Below are positions 1 through 7,265 of a stretch of 11,411 nt of DNA, in pieces. Origin of the DNA: GCA-2699365 sp036160955. Lineage in GTDB: Bacteria > Verrucomicrobiota > Verrucomicrobiia > Opitutales > Coraliomargaritaceae. Location: assembly GCA_036160955.1 (NCBI GenBank), contig JAYYDJ010000036.1, forward strand, positions 1 to 11,411, given 5' to 3'. A model generated the notes under the pieces. It did not search any database, was not told the DNA's origin, and saw only the letters and a program-made list of their open reading frames with translations. Each line of letters opens with the position of its first letter. Within the stretch, counting starts at the first letter, position 1. The position numbers and the translations under genes are program-made.

Positions 1-259
1 TTTGAAACTGCTGATTATTTTCAATGCTCACATTGTTTAATTTGGAGCTCAGGCTAGCTTTACGAACAAGACCATCCATTTGCTTTTGGGAATTTAAATC
101 GTATCCGTAAAAACTCACTATTTCATACGCGCTATCATTAGTCGTGCAGCCGGGTGTGTTGCCGATCGTAAAGACGAATGCGACAATAATGACGCCGAGA
201 AGTGTAATAAATATCCACCTGCCGTGGCGGATGAGCCGGTTTTGTATCCAGGAAATCAT
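1..259 (-). CDS. Membrane-anchored peptidyl-prolyl isomerase (SurA/PpiD type), N-terminal part only
   Basis: This is the first 86 codons of a gene that runs off the left edge. The start is the ATG read on the minus strand at 259-257. The protein begins MISWIQNRLIRHGRW and continues with one hydrophobic helix (about residues 14-33, ending in VAFVFTIG). A polar segment, presumably periplasmic, follows (SFYGYDLNSQKQMDGLVRKA is part of it). This N-in, single-anchor layout resembles SurA_N/PpiD-like chaperones that help fold exported proteins, and I recall similar N-termini annotated as peptidylprolyl isomerase in Opitutae. The rotamase (parvulin) domain would lie outside the window, so the enzymatic assignment is inferred from the anchor region alone. 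No Shine-Dalgarno sequence precedes the start. It is divergent from the lipoprotein gene. It could also be another single-pass membrane protein. Confidence 0.6.
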   Translation of the reverse strand, partial: MISWIQNRLIRHGRWIFITLLGVIIVAFVFTIGNTPGCTTNDSAYEIVSFYGYDLNSQKQMDGLVRKASLSSKLNNVSIENNQQFQ

Positions 260-399
260 GAGTGAGCGGTAAAATTTAAAAATTGGCAGGTTAGAACCCG
301 CCGCAGGTGTGTCAATCCATAGCTTTATACCTAATAATGACGAATATTAAAATTGGTGTAAAAAGTACACGAAATTGCAGAAAATTTCTGTGCTTTAGC

Positions 400-428
400 T
401 TGCTAGATTCTTACAATACTAATACTAT
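400..428 (+). promoter_or_regulatory. Possible sigma-70-type promoter for the glycine-zipper lipoprotein
   Basis: TTGCTA (400-405) and TACTAT (423-428) are separated by 17 bp and resemble -35 and -10 boxes. Transcription from them would start about at the ATG (435), giving a leaderless or nearly leaderless mRNA. That fits the absence of a Shine-Dalgarno sequence here. A second -10-like hexamer, TACAAT (412-417), has no good -35 partner. The match is modest and the region is AT-rich, so chance is a real alternative. The rest of the 260-434 gap shows only a small palindrome at 378-390 (CAGAAA-A-TTTCTG). Confidence 0.25.
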
Positions 429-434
429 AAAAAT

Positions 435-953
435 ATGAAATTATTACAATCAGTAAGTTTATTTATTACAATTGTGGCTCTCGTAGGTTGCGAAACGTAC
501 AACAACGGTCAGCACACTCGAAGTGGTGCGGCAATTGGTTCGGTAATTGGTGGAGTTACAGGCGCGGTGGTAGGCCATCAATCTGGGCATTCTGGTGAGG
601 GTGCGGTAATAGGTGCAGTACTAGGCGCCGCCGTGGGTGGTACGAGCGGAAGTTCTAAGGATATAGCAGCAGATCGCGCTCGTGAAGAGCAAAGACAGAA
701 ACTCATCGAACGTAACGCAATCATTGAAGCTGAAAAGGCCAAAGAAAGAGAACAAACCATTGCTCTCGGCTACCAGGTGACTGACAAAGAAGTCCTTGAG
801 GCGGAGCAACGTGCTACAGCTGCAGTAAATGAATTGAAGCGTATTGAAAAACAGCGTGCCGAAGCTATTGAACGCAAACGACGAATTGATGCAGCACAAC
901 AAAAAGAAGCGGAAGCTTTAGAAGCTGCAGCAGCTCTTAGAACTTACGATTAA
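435..953 (+). CDS. Glycine-zipper lipoprotein with C-terminal coiled coil
   Basis: A 172-residue predicted outer-membrane or periplasmic lipoprotein of unknown precise role. Residues 1-19 form a type II signal peptide with a lipobox (LVGC, lipidated Cys19). Glu rather than Asp follows the cysteine, which by the E. coli rule predicts outer-membrane sorting. Residues about 31-72 carry two glycine-zipper hairpins (GAAIGSVIGGVTGAVVG and GAVIGAVLGAAVGG), as in the Gly-zipper_2TM/YmgG/Omp families, whose small-residue spacing suits packed membrane-inserted helices. From about residue 78 to the end it is highly charged and helical (Glu/Lys/Arg/Ala-rich), likely a coiled coil. It stands alone: an isomerase is divergent on the left, and serA follows after 106 bp. 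The family is recognised but not the function; structural envelope proteins and stress-related lipoproteins both look like this. Confidence 0.85.
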   Translation: MKLLQSVSLFITIVALVGCETYNNGQHTRSGAAIGSVIGGVTGAVVGHQSGHSGEGAVIGAVLGAAVGGTSGSSKDIAADRAREEQRQKLIERNAIIEAEKAKEREQTIALGYQVTDKEVLEAEQRATAAVNELKRIEKQRAEAIERKRRIDAAQQKEAEALEAAAALRTYD

Positions 954-964
954 ATTACTAATCG
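947..964 (+). other. Small hairpin over the lipoprotein stop codon
   Basis: CGATTA (947-952) and TAATCG (959-964) form a perfect 6-bp stem with a 6-nt loop that includes the end of the TAA stop. No U-run follows, so it is not a standard intrinsic terminator. I see no better terminator between this gene and serA. Confidence 0.2.
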
Positions 965-1023
965 GCAGGATTGCTACGGCAAGCCTCTGAGAATTCAGAA
1001 ACTTGAGACGAGTTTTCGTTGCA

Positions 1024-1058
1024 ATTAAGCGCTAAGGAAATTTACTCACGCGCTTAAT
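1024..1058 (+). promoter_or_regulatory. Perfect 9-bp inverted repeat directly before the serA start
   Basis: ATTAAGCGC (1024-1032) and GCGCTTAAT (1050-1058) are exact reverse complements separated by 17 nt, and the right arm ends one base before the serA ATG (1060). The loop contains AAGGA (1034-1038), the only Shine-Dalgarno-like string near this start, but it sits 21 nt upstream in linear distance. As RNA it could be a translation-controlling hairpin; as DNA it could be a dyad operator. The structure is certain and the function is inferred. About one such repeat (9-bp arms, loop of 20 or less) is expected by chance in 11 kb of random sequence, so its position is the main argument for it. 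Confidence 0.4.
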
Positions 1059-1059
1059 A

Positions 1060-2646
1060 ATGAAAATATTAATAGCGGACCGTATTTCTCCTATAGGTGT
1101 TGATTTGTTTAAAGCCGTTAATGGCTTTGAGGTGATTGAAGCTTATGGATCTTCTCCAGAGCAATTGCTAGAATTAGTTCAGGACGTGGATGCTATTGCT
1201 GTGCGTTCGGATACTAAAATTACTGCAGAGGTTTTGACAGCTGCTAGTCAATTAAAAGTGATCGGCCGTGCAGGAGTAGGCGTCGATAATATTGATATAG
1301 AAGCAGCTACCGATCATGGAGTGATCGTCATGAACACTCCCACCGGTAACACGATTGCGACTGCCGAGCTAACTTTTACTCATATGCTTGCTGGCACTCG
1401 AGCCATAGTCCAAGCATGCGCCCGAATGCGTGAGGGCGGTTGGGATCGCAAAAAATACACTGGTTCTGAACTCAATCAAAAGACGCTCGGTATTTTAGGC
1501 ATGGGTCGTATTGGAGCGGAGGTAGCAAAGCGTGCTATGGCATTTCAAATGGATATTCTCGCATATGATCCATACCTAACTCAATCTCGAGCGAACAGTC
1601 TAGGCGTGCAACAGGCTAGTCTAAATGAGGTGATAGAAAAAGCTGATTATATTACCGTGCACATGCCATTAACCGCAGATACCAAACATATGCTCGATGC
1701 CGATGCATTTAATCGCATGAAAGATGGAGTCCGTGTTTTTAATTGCGCACGTGGAGGCATCATCGACGAGGTTGCTTTAATAGATGCACTCAACTCTGGT
1801 AAAGTTGCGGCTGCAGGTTTGGATGTTTATGAGGAGGAACCTCCTAGCGAGGATAGTCCATTAAGAAGTATCAATAATCTTGTTATGACGCCTCACTTAG
1901 GCGCCTCCACCCAAGAGGCACAGGAAAACGTAGGCATTGATGTCGCTAAACAGATGATTGAGGCTCTAACTGGTGGAATGGTGATGAATGCTCTTAATAT
2001 GCCTTCAGTAGATCCTAAGGTATTAGAACAGTTAGGCCCTTACATGTCTCTAGCTGAGAAAATTGGTACTTTTTCTCAACAGCTTGCACCAGAAGGTGTC
2101 GAAAAAATTACCATACGTTACTTTGGAAAAATTTCAGAGCTAGATACACTACCTATGACCAACGCTATTCAGCGCGGATATTTACGTGAGATCTCGGACA
2201 ATGTAAATAACGTGAATGCCCCAAAAAAGATTGAACGCATGGGCATTATTTGCGAACAAGTCATTAGTAGTAGCCATAATGATTTTAATGAACTCATCGA
2301 GGTAGAAGTGAGTTGCAAGGGGGCTAAGAATCGCACCATTAGCGGAACTTTAGTTGGCAAGAACCAGACGCCTAGAATTGTAACAATTGATGGCCATGGT
2401 GTAGAGGTAAATACCGATGCTACTTTACTAGTGCTTAAAAATAAGGACGTTCCCGGAATTGTAGGATTTATTGGTGTTACGCTTGGTGAAGATGAAGTAA
2501 ATATTGCTAATATGTCACTGAGTCGAGATAAAGGAGAAGGATTTGCTGTATCGGTCTTTGAACTCGATAGCGTACCCACACAAAATGCTGCGAAGAAAAT
2601 TAGTGATCATGTAGCGATTGAAAAATACCGCGTGATTACATTGTAA
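1060..2646 (+). CDS. serA: D-3-phosphoglycerate dehydrogenase
   Basis: Cytosolic NAD-dependent enzyme oxidising 3-phosphoglycerate to 3-phosphohydroxypyruvate, the first step of serine synthesis. At 528 residues it is the long form of the family. The Rossmann motif GxGxxG is G147-M-G149-R-I-G152. The catalytic Arg lies in CARGG (R231), the catalytic Glu within EEE 258-260, and the catalytic His in TPHLGAST (H279). An intervening (ASB-like) domain covers about 325-445. A C-terminal ACT domain follows (about 455-528, with KNKDVPGIVGF), usually the site of serine feedback inhibition. All key residues are present, so it should be active. The ATG at 1060 is chosen because MKILIADRIS is the canonical family start; it has no Shine-Dalgarno at normal spacing but a perfect inverted repeat just upstream. 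plsY follows after 15 bp, suggesting co-transcription. Confidence 0.97.
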   Translation: MKILIADRISPIGVDLFKAVNGFEVIEAYGSSPEQLLELVQDVDAIAVRSDTKITAEVLTAASQLKVIGRAGVGVDNIDIEAATDHGVIVMNTPTGNTIATAELTFTHMLAGTRAIVQACARMREGGWDRKKYTGSELNQKTLGILGMGRIGAEVAKRAMAFQMDILAYDPYLTQSRANSLGVQQASLNEVIEKADYITVHMPLTADTKHMLDADAFNRMKDGVRVFNCARGGIIDEVALIDALNSGKVAAAGLDVYEEEPPSEDSPLRSINNLVMTPHLGASTQEAQENVGIDVAKQMIEALTGGMVMNALNMPSVDPKVLEQLGPYMSLAEKIGTFSQQLAPEGVEKITIRYFGKISELDTLPMTNAIQRGYLREISDNVNNVNAPKKIERMGIICEQVISSSHNDFNELIEVEVSCKGAKNRTISGTLVGKNQTPRIVTIDGHGVEVNTDATLLVLKNKDVPGIVGFIGVTLGEDEVNIANMSLSRDKGEGFAVSVFELDSVPTQNAAKKISDHVAIEKYRVITL

Positions 2647-2661
2647 ATATGCCGATCCATT

Positions 2662-3327
2662 ATGCTGGGTATACAAATTTTTTTAGTATCCTTAGTAGGA
2701 TATTTGATCGGTTCAGTTAACTTTTCTGTACTAATTTGTAAGCGCTTAGGTGTAAATATTTTTGACGTTGGAAGTGGTAACGCTGGCGCTACAAATGTGA
2801 AGCGTGTACTTGGTGCAAAGTGGGGCAATACAGTATTTGCTTTAGATGTGCTTAAAGGAACTCTTGCTGCTGGATGGCCTATTTTATGGATGTTATGGTT
2901 AAGTTGCGATACTGCTGATGGCATGGACGCAATGAATCCAGATTTTGCAAAGATTGCGGGCTTACGCCTTGGAATTATTGGTTTAGTCGCCGCAATATTT
3001 GGGCATAGCTATTCTATATTTTTAAAATTCCGTGGAGGTAAGGGTGTCGCTACAACAATGGGTGGTCTTGCAGCAGTGATGCCATCAGTTTTATTTATTG
3101 GGTTATTTGTTTGGATAATTTCGTACTATACAAGTCGTGTGGTGGCAATCGCCTCGATTTTCTTTGCTCTAAGCCTACCGATAAGCGCTTACTTTTTTTA
3201 TGGTAGTCAGAGCAGTAGTGACCCGCGCTTCGTTCTGGCTCTTCTACTAGCTGTATTAATTATACTGCGACACCGCTCTAACATTGCCCGCTTGTTAAGC
3301 GGACAAGAAAATAGCTTTAGAAAGTAA
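2662..3327 (+). CDS. plsY: Acyl-phosphate:glycerol-3-phosphate acyltransferase PlsY
   Basis: Integral inner-membrane enzyme that transfers an acyl chain from acyl-phosphate to the sn-1 position of glycerol-3-phosphate, giving lysophosphatidate, the first committed step of phospholipid synthesis in bacteria using the PlsX/PlsY route. Its 221 residues are mostly hydrophobic helices. The family loops are all visible: GSGNAGATNVKR (about 37-48) with DVLKG (62-66); GHSYSIFLKFRGGKGVAT (114-131), which includes the Gly/Lys-rich phosphate-binding loop; and HRSNIARLLSGQE (204-216) near the C-terminus. A polar loop at about 82-97 is somewhat longer than in short PlsY proteins. The gene lies 15 bp after serA with no Shine-Dalgarno, so translation may be linked to serA. 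It ends 2 bp from the stop of the convergent aldo/keto reductase. plsX is not in the window. Confidence 0.95.
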   Translation: MLGIQIFLVSLVGYLIGSVNFSVLICKRLGVNIFDVGSGNAGATNVKRVLGAKWGNTVFALDVLKGTLAAGWPILWMLWLSCDTADGMDAMNPDFAKIAGLRLGIIGLVAAIFGHSYSIFLKFRGGKGVATTMGGLAAVMPSVLFIGLFVWIISYYTSRVVAIASIFFALSLPISAYFFYGSQSSSDPRFVLALLLAVLIILRHRSNIARLLSGQENSFRK

Positions 3328-3329
3328 GT

Positions 3330-4481
3330 TTAACTTTTTTGTTCTTCGGGTAGGTAAAAGCGCTCATGCGCTTCTTTGAGATACTTCGCTACATCCACTG
3401 AAGCAATCGTACTTGATGTGTCTACCTCAGAGATCGCCTCAGGGGTGGCAAATCGTCCCCAAAACCATTCACAATTTTCATCAAACATATTATAACGCAT
3501 TTCTCCGAAGCTAGTTTGGTCATAGCACTTCCACATGCGATGCATGCGCAATATTTCTGGTATATTAATACCGGACGGGTCATTAGCGAATTCAAACCCA
3601 TGCCATGCACTAGTTGGATCTTTTAACTGTGCCTCATTCATACGCTGCGTAATTTTTTGATCTTCGAGAGAGAGTGGAACAGTAAATGGAAAGATCCCCA
3701 TCATTTCTTCAATGTGCGATGGTTCACTAAGGCCAAAACTTAAAGTATGAATATTTTGATTTGCTAGACACCAACGCGCGTTAAATTGAATTGGAGTCAG
3801 TGGCGCGCAGAGTTTTGCTAGTTTCTTCGATGGTTCATAGAGCTTCCCGCCTTTATCATTAGGAGAAATAATAAAAACCCCAAGTCCTTTTGCGGCAGCA
3901 TATTCAACCGCTCCTAGATTTCGCTGCATAAAATAGTAATAGTGCAGGTTAACAAAGCTAAATAGATCGGTTGCTATCGCATCGATAATAACTTCAAGCG
4001 GAGCGTGTGTAGAGAATCCTAGGTCGCCAATTATACCTTCTTGCTTCATTTTAAGCAGTTCTTCTACTGGGCCACCGCTGCGAGTTGCGGATGCTAAGTT
4101 ATTCTGATTATTAATTCCATGCCAACCGTATAAATCAATATGATCGGTCTTCAGCGCGATTAATTGCTCTTCAACTCGCCTACGAATTGCATCCGCAGAA
4201 TCGGCAGTACCTTTTGTCATTAAAAGGTATTGGTCACGTTTCCAACCAAGTACATCATTGAGCACAACTCCGTGACAGTACTCACTTCTGCCGTAACCAT
4301 AAGCAGTCTCAATGTGGTTAACTCCCTTATCGAATGCGCGGGTAAGAATATCTGCGCATTGATCAATCATTTGAGGGGTGGGTTCATCGCGAGGTTCGCT
4401 CCAATTCTCGTGATAACGCATACCACCCAATGTAATTGTTGAAAGCCAGCGATCGGTTCTACCAAATCGCCTGTACTGCAT
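3330..4481 (-). CDS. Aldo/keto reductase
   Basis: Predicted cytosolic NAD(P)H-dependent oxidoreductase of the AKR superfamily; the substrate cannot be told from sequence. I chose the Met at 4481 because MQYRRFGRTDRWLS matches how I recall relatives starting; the frame stays open upstream, with possible starts at 4523, 4511 and 4508. Numbered from 4523 (397 aa), the tetrad is: E72 in IETAYGYG, where most AKRs have Asp; Y77; K104 in LMTKG; and H135 in LYGWHGIN. A conserved STHAP (171-175) and the cofactor-side loop IISPNDKGGKLYEP (218-231) follow. The last 90 or so residues (DPSGINIPEILR onward) look like the C-terminal extension of iron-sulfur AKRs but lack the cysteine clusters. From memory, the Glu and the Cys-free tail are typical of one AKR subgroup, so it is probably active. 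It is convergent with plsY and divergent from hom. Confidence 0.88.
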   Translation of the reverse strand: MQYRRFGRTDRWLSTITLGGMRYHENWSEPRDEPTPQMIDQCADILTRAFDKGVNHIETAYGYGRSEYCHGVVLNDVLGWKRDQYLLMTKGTADSADAIRRRVEEQLIALKTDHIDLYGWHGINNQNNLASATRSGGPVEELLKMKQEGIIGDLGFSTHAPLEVIIDAIATDLFSFVNLHYYYFMQRNLGAVEYAAAKGLGVFIISPNDKGGKLYEPSKKLAKLCAPLTPIQFNARWCLANQNIHTLSFGLSEPSHIEEMMGIFPFTVPLSLEDQKITQRMNEAQLKDPTSAWHGFEFANDPSGINIPEILRMHRMWKCYDQTSFGEMRYNMFDENCEWFWGRFATPEAISEVDTSSTIASVDVAKYLKEAHERFYLPEEQKS

Positions 4482-4589
4482 ATTTGGTTGCTGATTTACA
4501 ATTTTCATCATTAATAGAATCAAGTCTGATCTTGTAACTTTGCAAACCTGATATTGGCTTCCAGTTAGTTATTTGTAAAAAAAGTTGTT

Positions 4590-5915
4590 ATGTCTGAAAA
4601 ACGCACTGTTTGTATTGGGATTCTTGGATTCGGCGTCGTCGGTCAAGGAGTATGGAAAAATATTGAGGGAAACCGTAGTATCTTAGACAAACGCTTGGGC
4701 GTTAATTTAGCTATCACCGATGTGGTTGTTAAGAATTTAGAGCTAGAGCGTGCGATCCAAGTACCTGAAGATATTTTGTCTACCGATCCAGCAAGAGTGG
4801 TGGACAATACTAAGGTGGATATTGTTTGTGAATTGATGGGTGGTACTACAGAGGCGCTTGATCTTACGCGACGTGCATTAGAGCAGGGTAAGATTGTTGT
4901 TACTGCTAATAAGGCTTTGATTTGCGAGCATGGAGAGGAGCTCTTTAAAATCGCTCAAGCAAGCGGTGGGCATTATCTATATGAAGCCTCTGTAGCTGGT
5001 GGGATTCCAATCATTAAGATGATTCGTGAGGGCTTCATTGCTAACCGCTTTAGACTTATATTCGGTATACTTAATGGTACTTCAAATTATATTCTTACGC
5101 GTATGGAGCGAGAGGGCTTGAGCTTTGAACAAACCCTTGGGGATGCTCGATCACTCGGTTACGTAGAGGCAGATGAAGCTCTGGATTTAGATGGTATCGA
5201 TGCCGCGCATAAGGCTGTAGTTCTTGCCTATTTGGCGCACGACAAGTGGGTGAAGTTAGACAGTATTATTTGTGAGGGCATTCGCTCGATTACCGGTGAT
5301 GATATCACGATAGCTGGAGCGCTTGGATATAAGATTAAACTTCTTGTCATCATCGCCCGCGATTATGAAGCCAATAAATTATCGGTGCGGGTGCACCCAT
5401 CATTCATTAGTGAAAGTCAGGTAATTGCTGGAGTTGATGAGGTTTATAATGGAGTAAGCGTGACCGGAGATATAGTTGGTACAGCTGTATTAATTGGAAA
5501 AGGGGCTGGTCAAGATGCGACAGCTAGTTCGGTCATAAGTGATCTAGCCGATGCAGTCGCTATTTTACAGGGAGCGAACAAGTTGAATGCGCAGGAACAT
5601 AAAAATTGCGCCGATCAAAAACGTACGGAGTGCCTTGAGCTGACTTCGATTGATGCGCATAGTGGATGTTATTATTTGCGCGTGCATGTGAGGGACGAGG
5701 AGGGAGTTTTATCGAAAGTATCAGACCTCCTAGCCAAGCAACATATCAGTTTAGCGACAGTCAATCAGAAGCAACTCAAGGATGGTACTGCGCTTATAAT
5801 GCTGACTACGCGAGTAAGTAATGAGCGGGCAGTTACATCTGCTAAATCGGCTTTATCTACCCAAGATGCTGTGCTCAGTGAGCCTGTAAGTTTCCGTATT
5901 TTTGATCCAAGCTAG
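4590..5915 (+). CDS. hom: Homoserine dehydrogenase (monofunctional, ACT-containing)
   Basis: Reduces aspartate-4-semialdehyde to homoserine with NAD(P)H, at the branch point toward threonine and methionine. Its 441 residues match the usual size of the monofunctional, ACT-tailed form. The nucleotide-binding motif is G13-F-G15-V-V-G18. TANKAL (105-110) carries the conserved K108. ASVAGGIPII (133-142) and NGTSNYIL (162-169) line the substrate site. E193, D204 and K208 (DGIDAAHKA) correspond to the catalytic Glu/Asp/Lys of the yeast enzyme. A C-terminal ACT domain (about 360-441, RVHVRDEEGVLSKVSDLL) suggests threonine feedback. It is first in the hom-lysC-thrC cluster and is not fused to aspartate kinase, unlike E. 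coli ThrA. The start at 4590 has no Shine-Dalgarno; GTAAAAAAAGTTGTT precedes it. I saw no leader peptide or convincing riboswitch in the 108 bp upstream. Confidence 0.96.
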   Translation: MSEKRTVCIGILGFGVVGQGVWKNIEGNRSILDKRLGVNLAITDVVVKNLELERAIQVPEDILSTDPARVVDNTKVDIVCELMGGTTEALDLTRRALEQGKIVVTANKALICEHGEELFKIAQASGGHYLYEASVAGGIPIIKMIREGFIANRFRLIFGILNGTSNYILTRMEREGLSFEQTLGDARSLGYVEADEALDLDGIDAAHKAVVLAYLAHDKWVKLDSIICEGIRSITGDDITIAGALGYKIKLLVIIARDYEANKLSVRVHPSFISESQVIAGVDEVYNGVSVTGDIVGTAVLIGKGAGQDATASSVISDLADAVAILQGANKLNAQEHKNCADQKRTECLELTSIDAHSGCYYLRVHVRDEEGVLSKVSDLLAKQHISLATVNQKQLKDGTALIMLTTRVSNERAVTSAKSALSTQDAVLSEPVSFRIFDPS

Positions 5916-5925
5916 ACAAGACCAT

Positions 5926-5943
5926 CACGTAGGCGCTACAGTG
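5926..5943 (+). other. Small hairpin in the hom-lysC gap
   Basis: CACGTAG (5926-5932) pairs with CTAC (5936-5939) and GTG (5941-5943), leaving a 3-nt loop and one bulged A. An AT-rich, U-rich stretch (ATTTAATTGTTTTAATC) follows about 5 nt later. It could be a weak attenuator or terminator that lowers lysC expression relative to hom, or an mRNA processing site. The stem is short and bulged, so confidence is low. Confidence 0.25.
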
Positions 5944-5974
5944 CACATTTAATTGTTTTAATCTATATTTATCC

Positions 5975-7198
5975 ATGGCACTCATTGTTCAAAAATACGG
6001 TGGCACTTCAGTGGGCGATGTTAATCGCATCAAGAGTGTAGCACAGCGTGTTAAGGAAACGTATGCTGCTGGCAACCAAGTCATCGTAGTTGTTTCTGCC
6101 CGTTCTGGTGTAACTAATGAGCTTATTGGACGTGCTAAATCCTTGAATCCTGATCCTGATGAGCGTGAGATGGACTTACTGCTAACTGTTGGAGAGCAAG
6201 AGACGAGCGCACTCACTGCTATGGCGCTTCATGCATTAGGGGTGCCTGCGGTGTCACGAACAGGCAAAGAAGCTGGAATTTTAACCGACCTTGCTCATAC
6301 TCGTGCCAGAGTAACTAGTATTTCAGGTGGGGACATAAGAGAGCAGTTAGACGCTGGTAAAGTTGTTATTCTAGCAGGTTTCCAAGGGTATTCCCCGGAT
6401 GGACAAATAACTACTCTTGGACGTGGTGGTTCCGATCTTAGTGCAGTAGCAATCTCGGCTGCTCTAAATGCTGATATCTGCCAAATTTATACTGATGTGG
6501 ATGGCGTATATACTGCCGACCCGCGTGTCGTAGAGCATGCAAGTAAGCTTAGTGAGATCGCTTATGAAGAAATGCTAGAACTGGCTAGTTCTGGATCTAA
6601 GGTTATGCAAAATAGGGCGGTTGAGTTTGCCCAGAAATTTGATGTTGTTTTTGAAGTACGCTCCAGTTTTAACAATAACCCAGGAACTATCGTGAAAGAA
6701 GAAGCCGCCTCTATGGAAGCCGTCGTTGTAAGCGGCGTAGCTTTAGACAAAAATCAAGCTAAAGTAGTAGTCAGTGACCTACCAGATCACCCTGGCACTG
6801 CCGCAGAGCTATTCAATGCACTCGCAGATGCTGATATTAGTGTTGACATGATCGTACAAAATATCGGTCGCGAAGGCAAAGCAAACATGACCTTCACCGT
6901 ACCTAGAGATGCTATCAATCGAGCTGAAAAAACTGTTGAGGAGTTATTCCCTGATGAAGCGCAAGGTAAATTATTCGAAGCTAGTGACATTGCTAAGGTA
7001 TCTGTAGTGGGTGTAGGTATGCGTACGCACACAGGCGTTGCTGCAAAGTTGTTTGCAGCACTAGCACAGGCTGGAGTTAATATTCAACTAGTAAGCACTT
7101 CAGAAATCAAAATAGCGGTTGGGATTGACCCAAAAGAAGCAGAAAAAGCAACGCGAATTATACACGATGCATTTGAACTTGGAATAGAGTCTTCATGA
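5975..7198 (+). CDS. lysC: Aspartate kinase
   Basis: Phosphorylates aspartate with ATP to 4-phospho-aspartate, the entry step for lysine, threonine, methionine and diaminopimelate. Its 407 residues match the monofunctional class. The kinase domain shows KYGGTSVG (7-14), SARSGVTNELIG (41-52), the aspartate-site region GEQETSALTAMAL (73-85), GRGGSDLSAVA (149-159) and TDVDGVYTADPR (173-184). Two ACT domains follow (about 265-340, with SDLPDHPGTAAELF; and about 340-407, with VVGVGMRTHTGVAAKLF), the usual sites of lysine/threonine feedback. M247 (codon at 6713, in ASMEAVVVSG) lies where relatives such as B. subtilis and Corynebacterium have an internal start for a separate regulatory beta subunit. 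That is possible here but unproven, as only a GAAAGAAGAAG stretch precedes it. The main start has no Shine-Dalgarno. The gene sits 59 bp after hom and 67 bp before thrC. Confidence 0.96.
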   Translation: MALIVQKYGGTSVGDVNRIKSVAQRVKETYAAGNQVIVVVSARSGVTNELIGRAKSLNPDPDEREMDLLLTVGEQETSALTAMALHALGVPAVSRTGKEAGILTDLAHTRARVTSISGGDIREQLDAGKVVILAGFQGYSPDGQITTLGRGGSDLSAVAISAALNADICQIYTDVDGVYTADPRVVEHASKLSEIAYEEMLELASSGSKVMQNRAVEFAQKFDVVFEVRSSFNNNPGTIVKEEAASMEAVVVSGVALDKNQAKVVVSDLPDHPGTAAELFNALADADISVDMIVQNIGREGKANMTFTVPRDAINRAEKTVEELFPDEAQGKLFEASDIAKVSVVGVGMRTHTGVAAKLFAALAQAGVNIQLVSTSEIKIAVGIDPKEAEKATRIIHDAFELGIESS

Positions 7199-7265
7199 TG
7201 GTGCTATCGCTATTTCTCTAGTAAGCAGTATCTTAATTATTTACTGGAATTGATATTTTCTGTTC

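Noticed and set aside
621..902. A 93-codon open frame antisense to the lipoprotein gene
   Set aside because: It is the complement of the charged repeat-like helix. Its Phe/Ser/Cys-rich sequence is what an antisense read of Glu/Lys/Ala codons gives.
910..935. Palindromic AGCTGCAGCAGCT near the lipoprotein 3' end
   Set aside because: It is explained by Ala/Glu codons (GAA GCT GCA GCA GCT) in the coiled-coil region of the gene.
964..985. Possible terminator GGCAGG...AAGCC after the lipoprotein gene
   Set aside because: The two GC-rich parts do not pair over more than a few bases, and there is no following T-run.
2169..2579. A 136-codon open frame antisense to serA
   Set aside because: It lies wholly inside serA, which has complete family motifs. 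The antisense translation is Ser/Thr/Leu-rich with no recognisable motif and has no independent support.
2607..2924. A 105-codon open frame antisense to the serA end and plsY
   Set aside because: It covers the plsY start and its GSGNAGATN motif region on the opposite strand; the translation resembles no family and looks like a shadow.
4482..4589. Possible leader peptide, T-box or riboswitch before hom
   Set aside because: Only about 66-108 bp is available. There is no run of Thr/Ile codons in a short frame, no terminator hairpin and no recognisable aptamer pattern.
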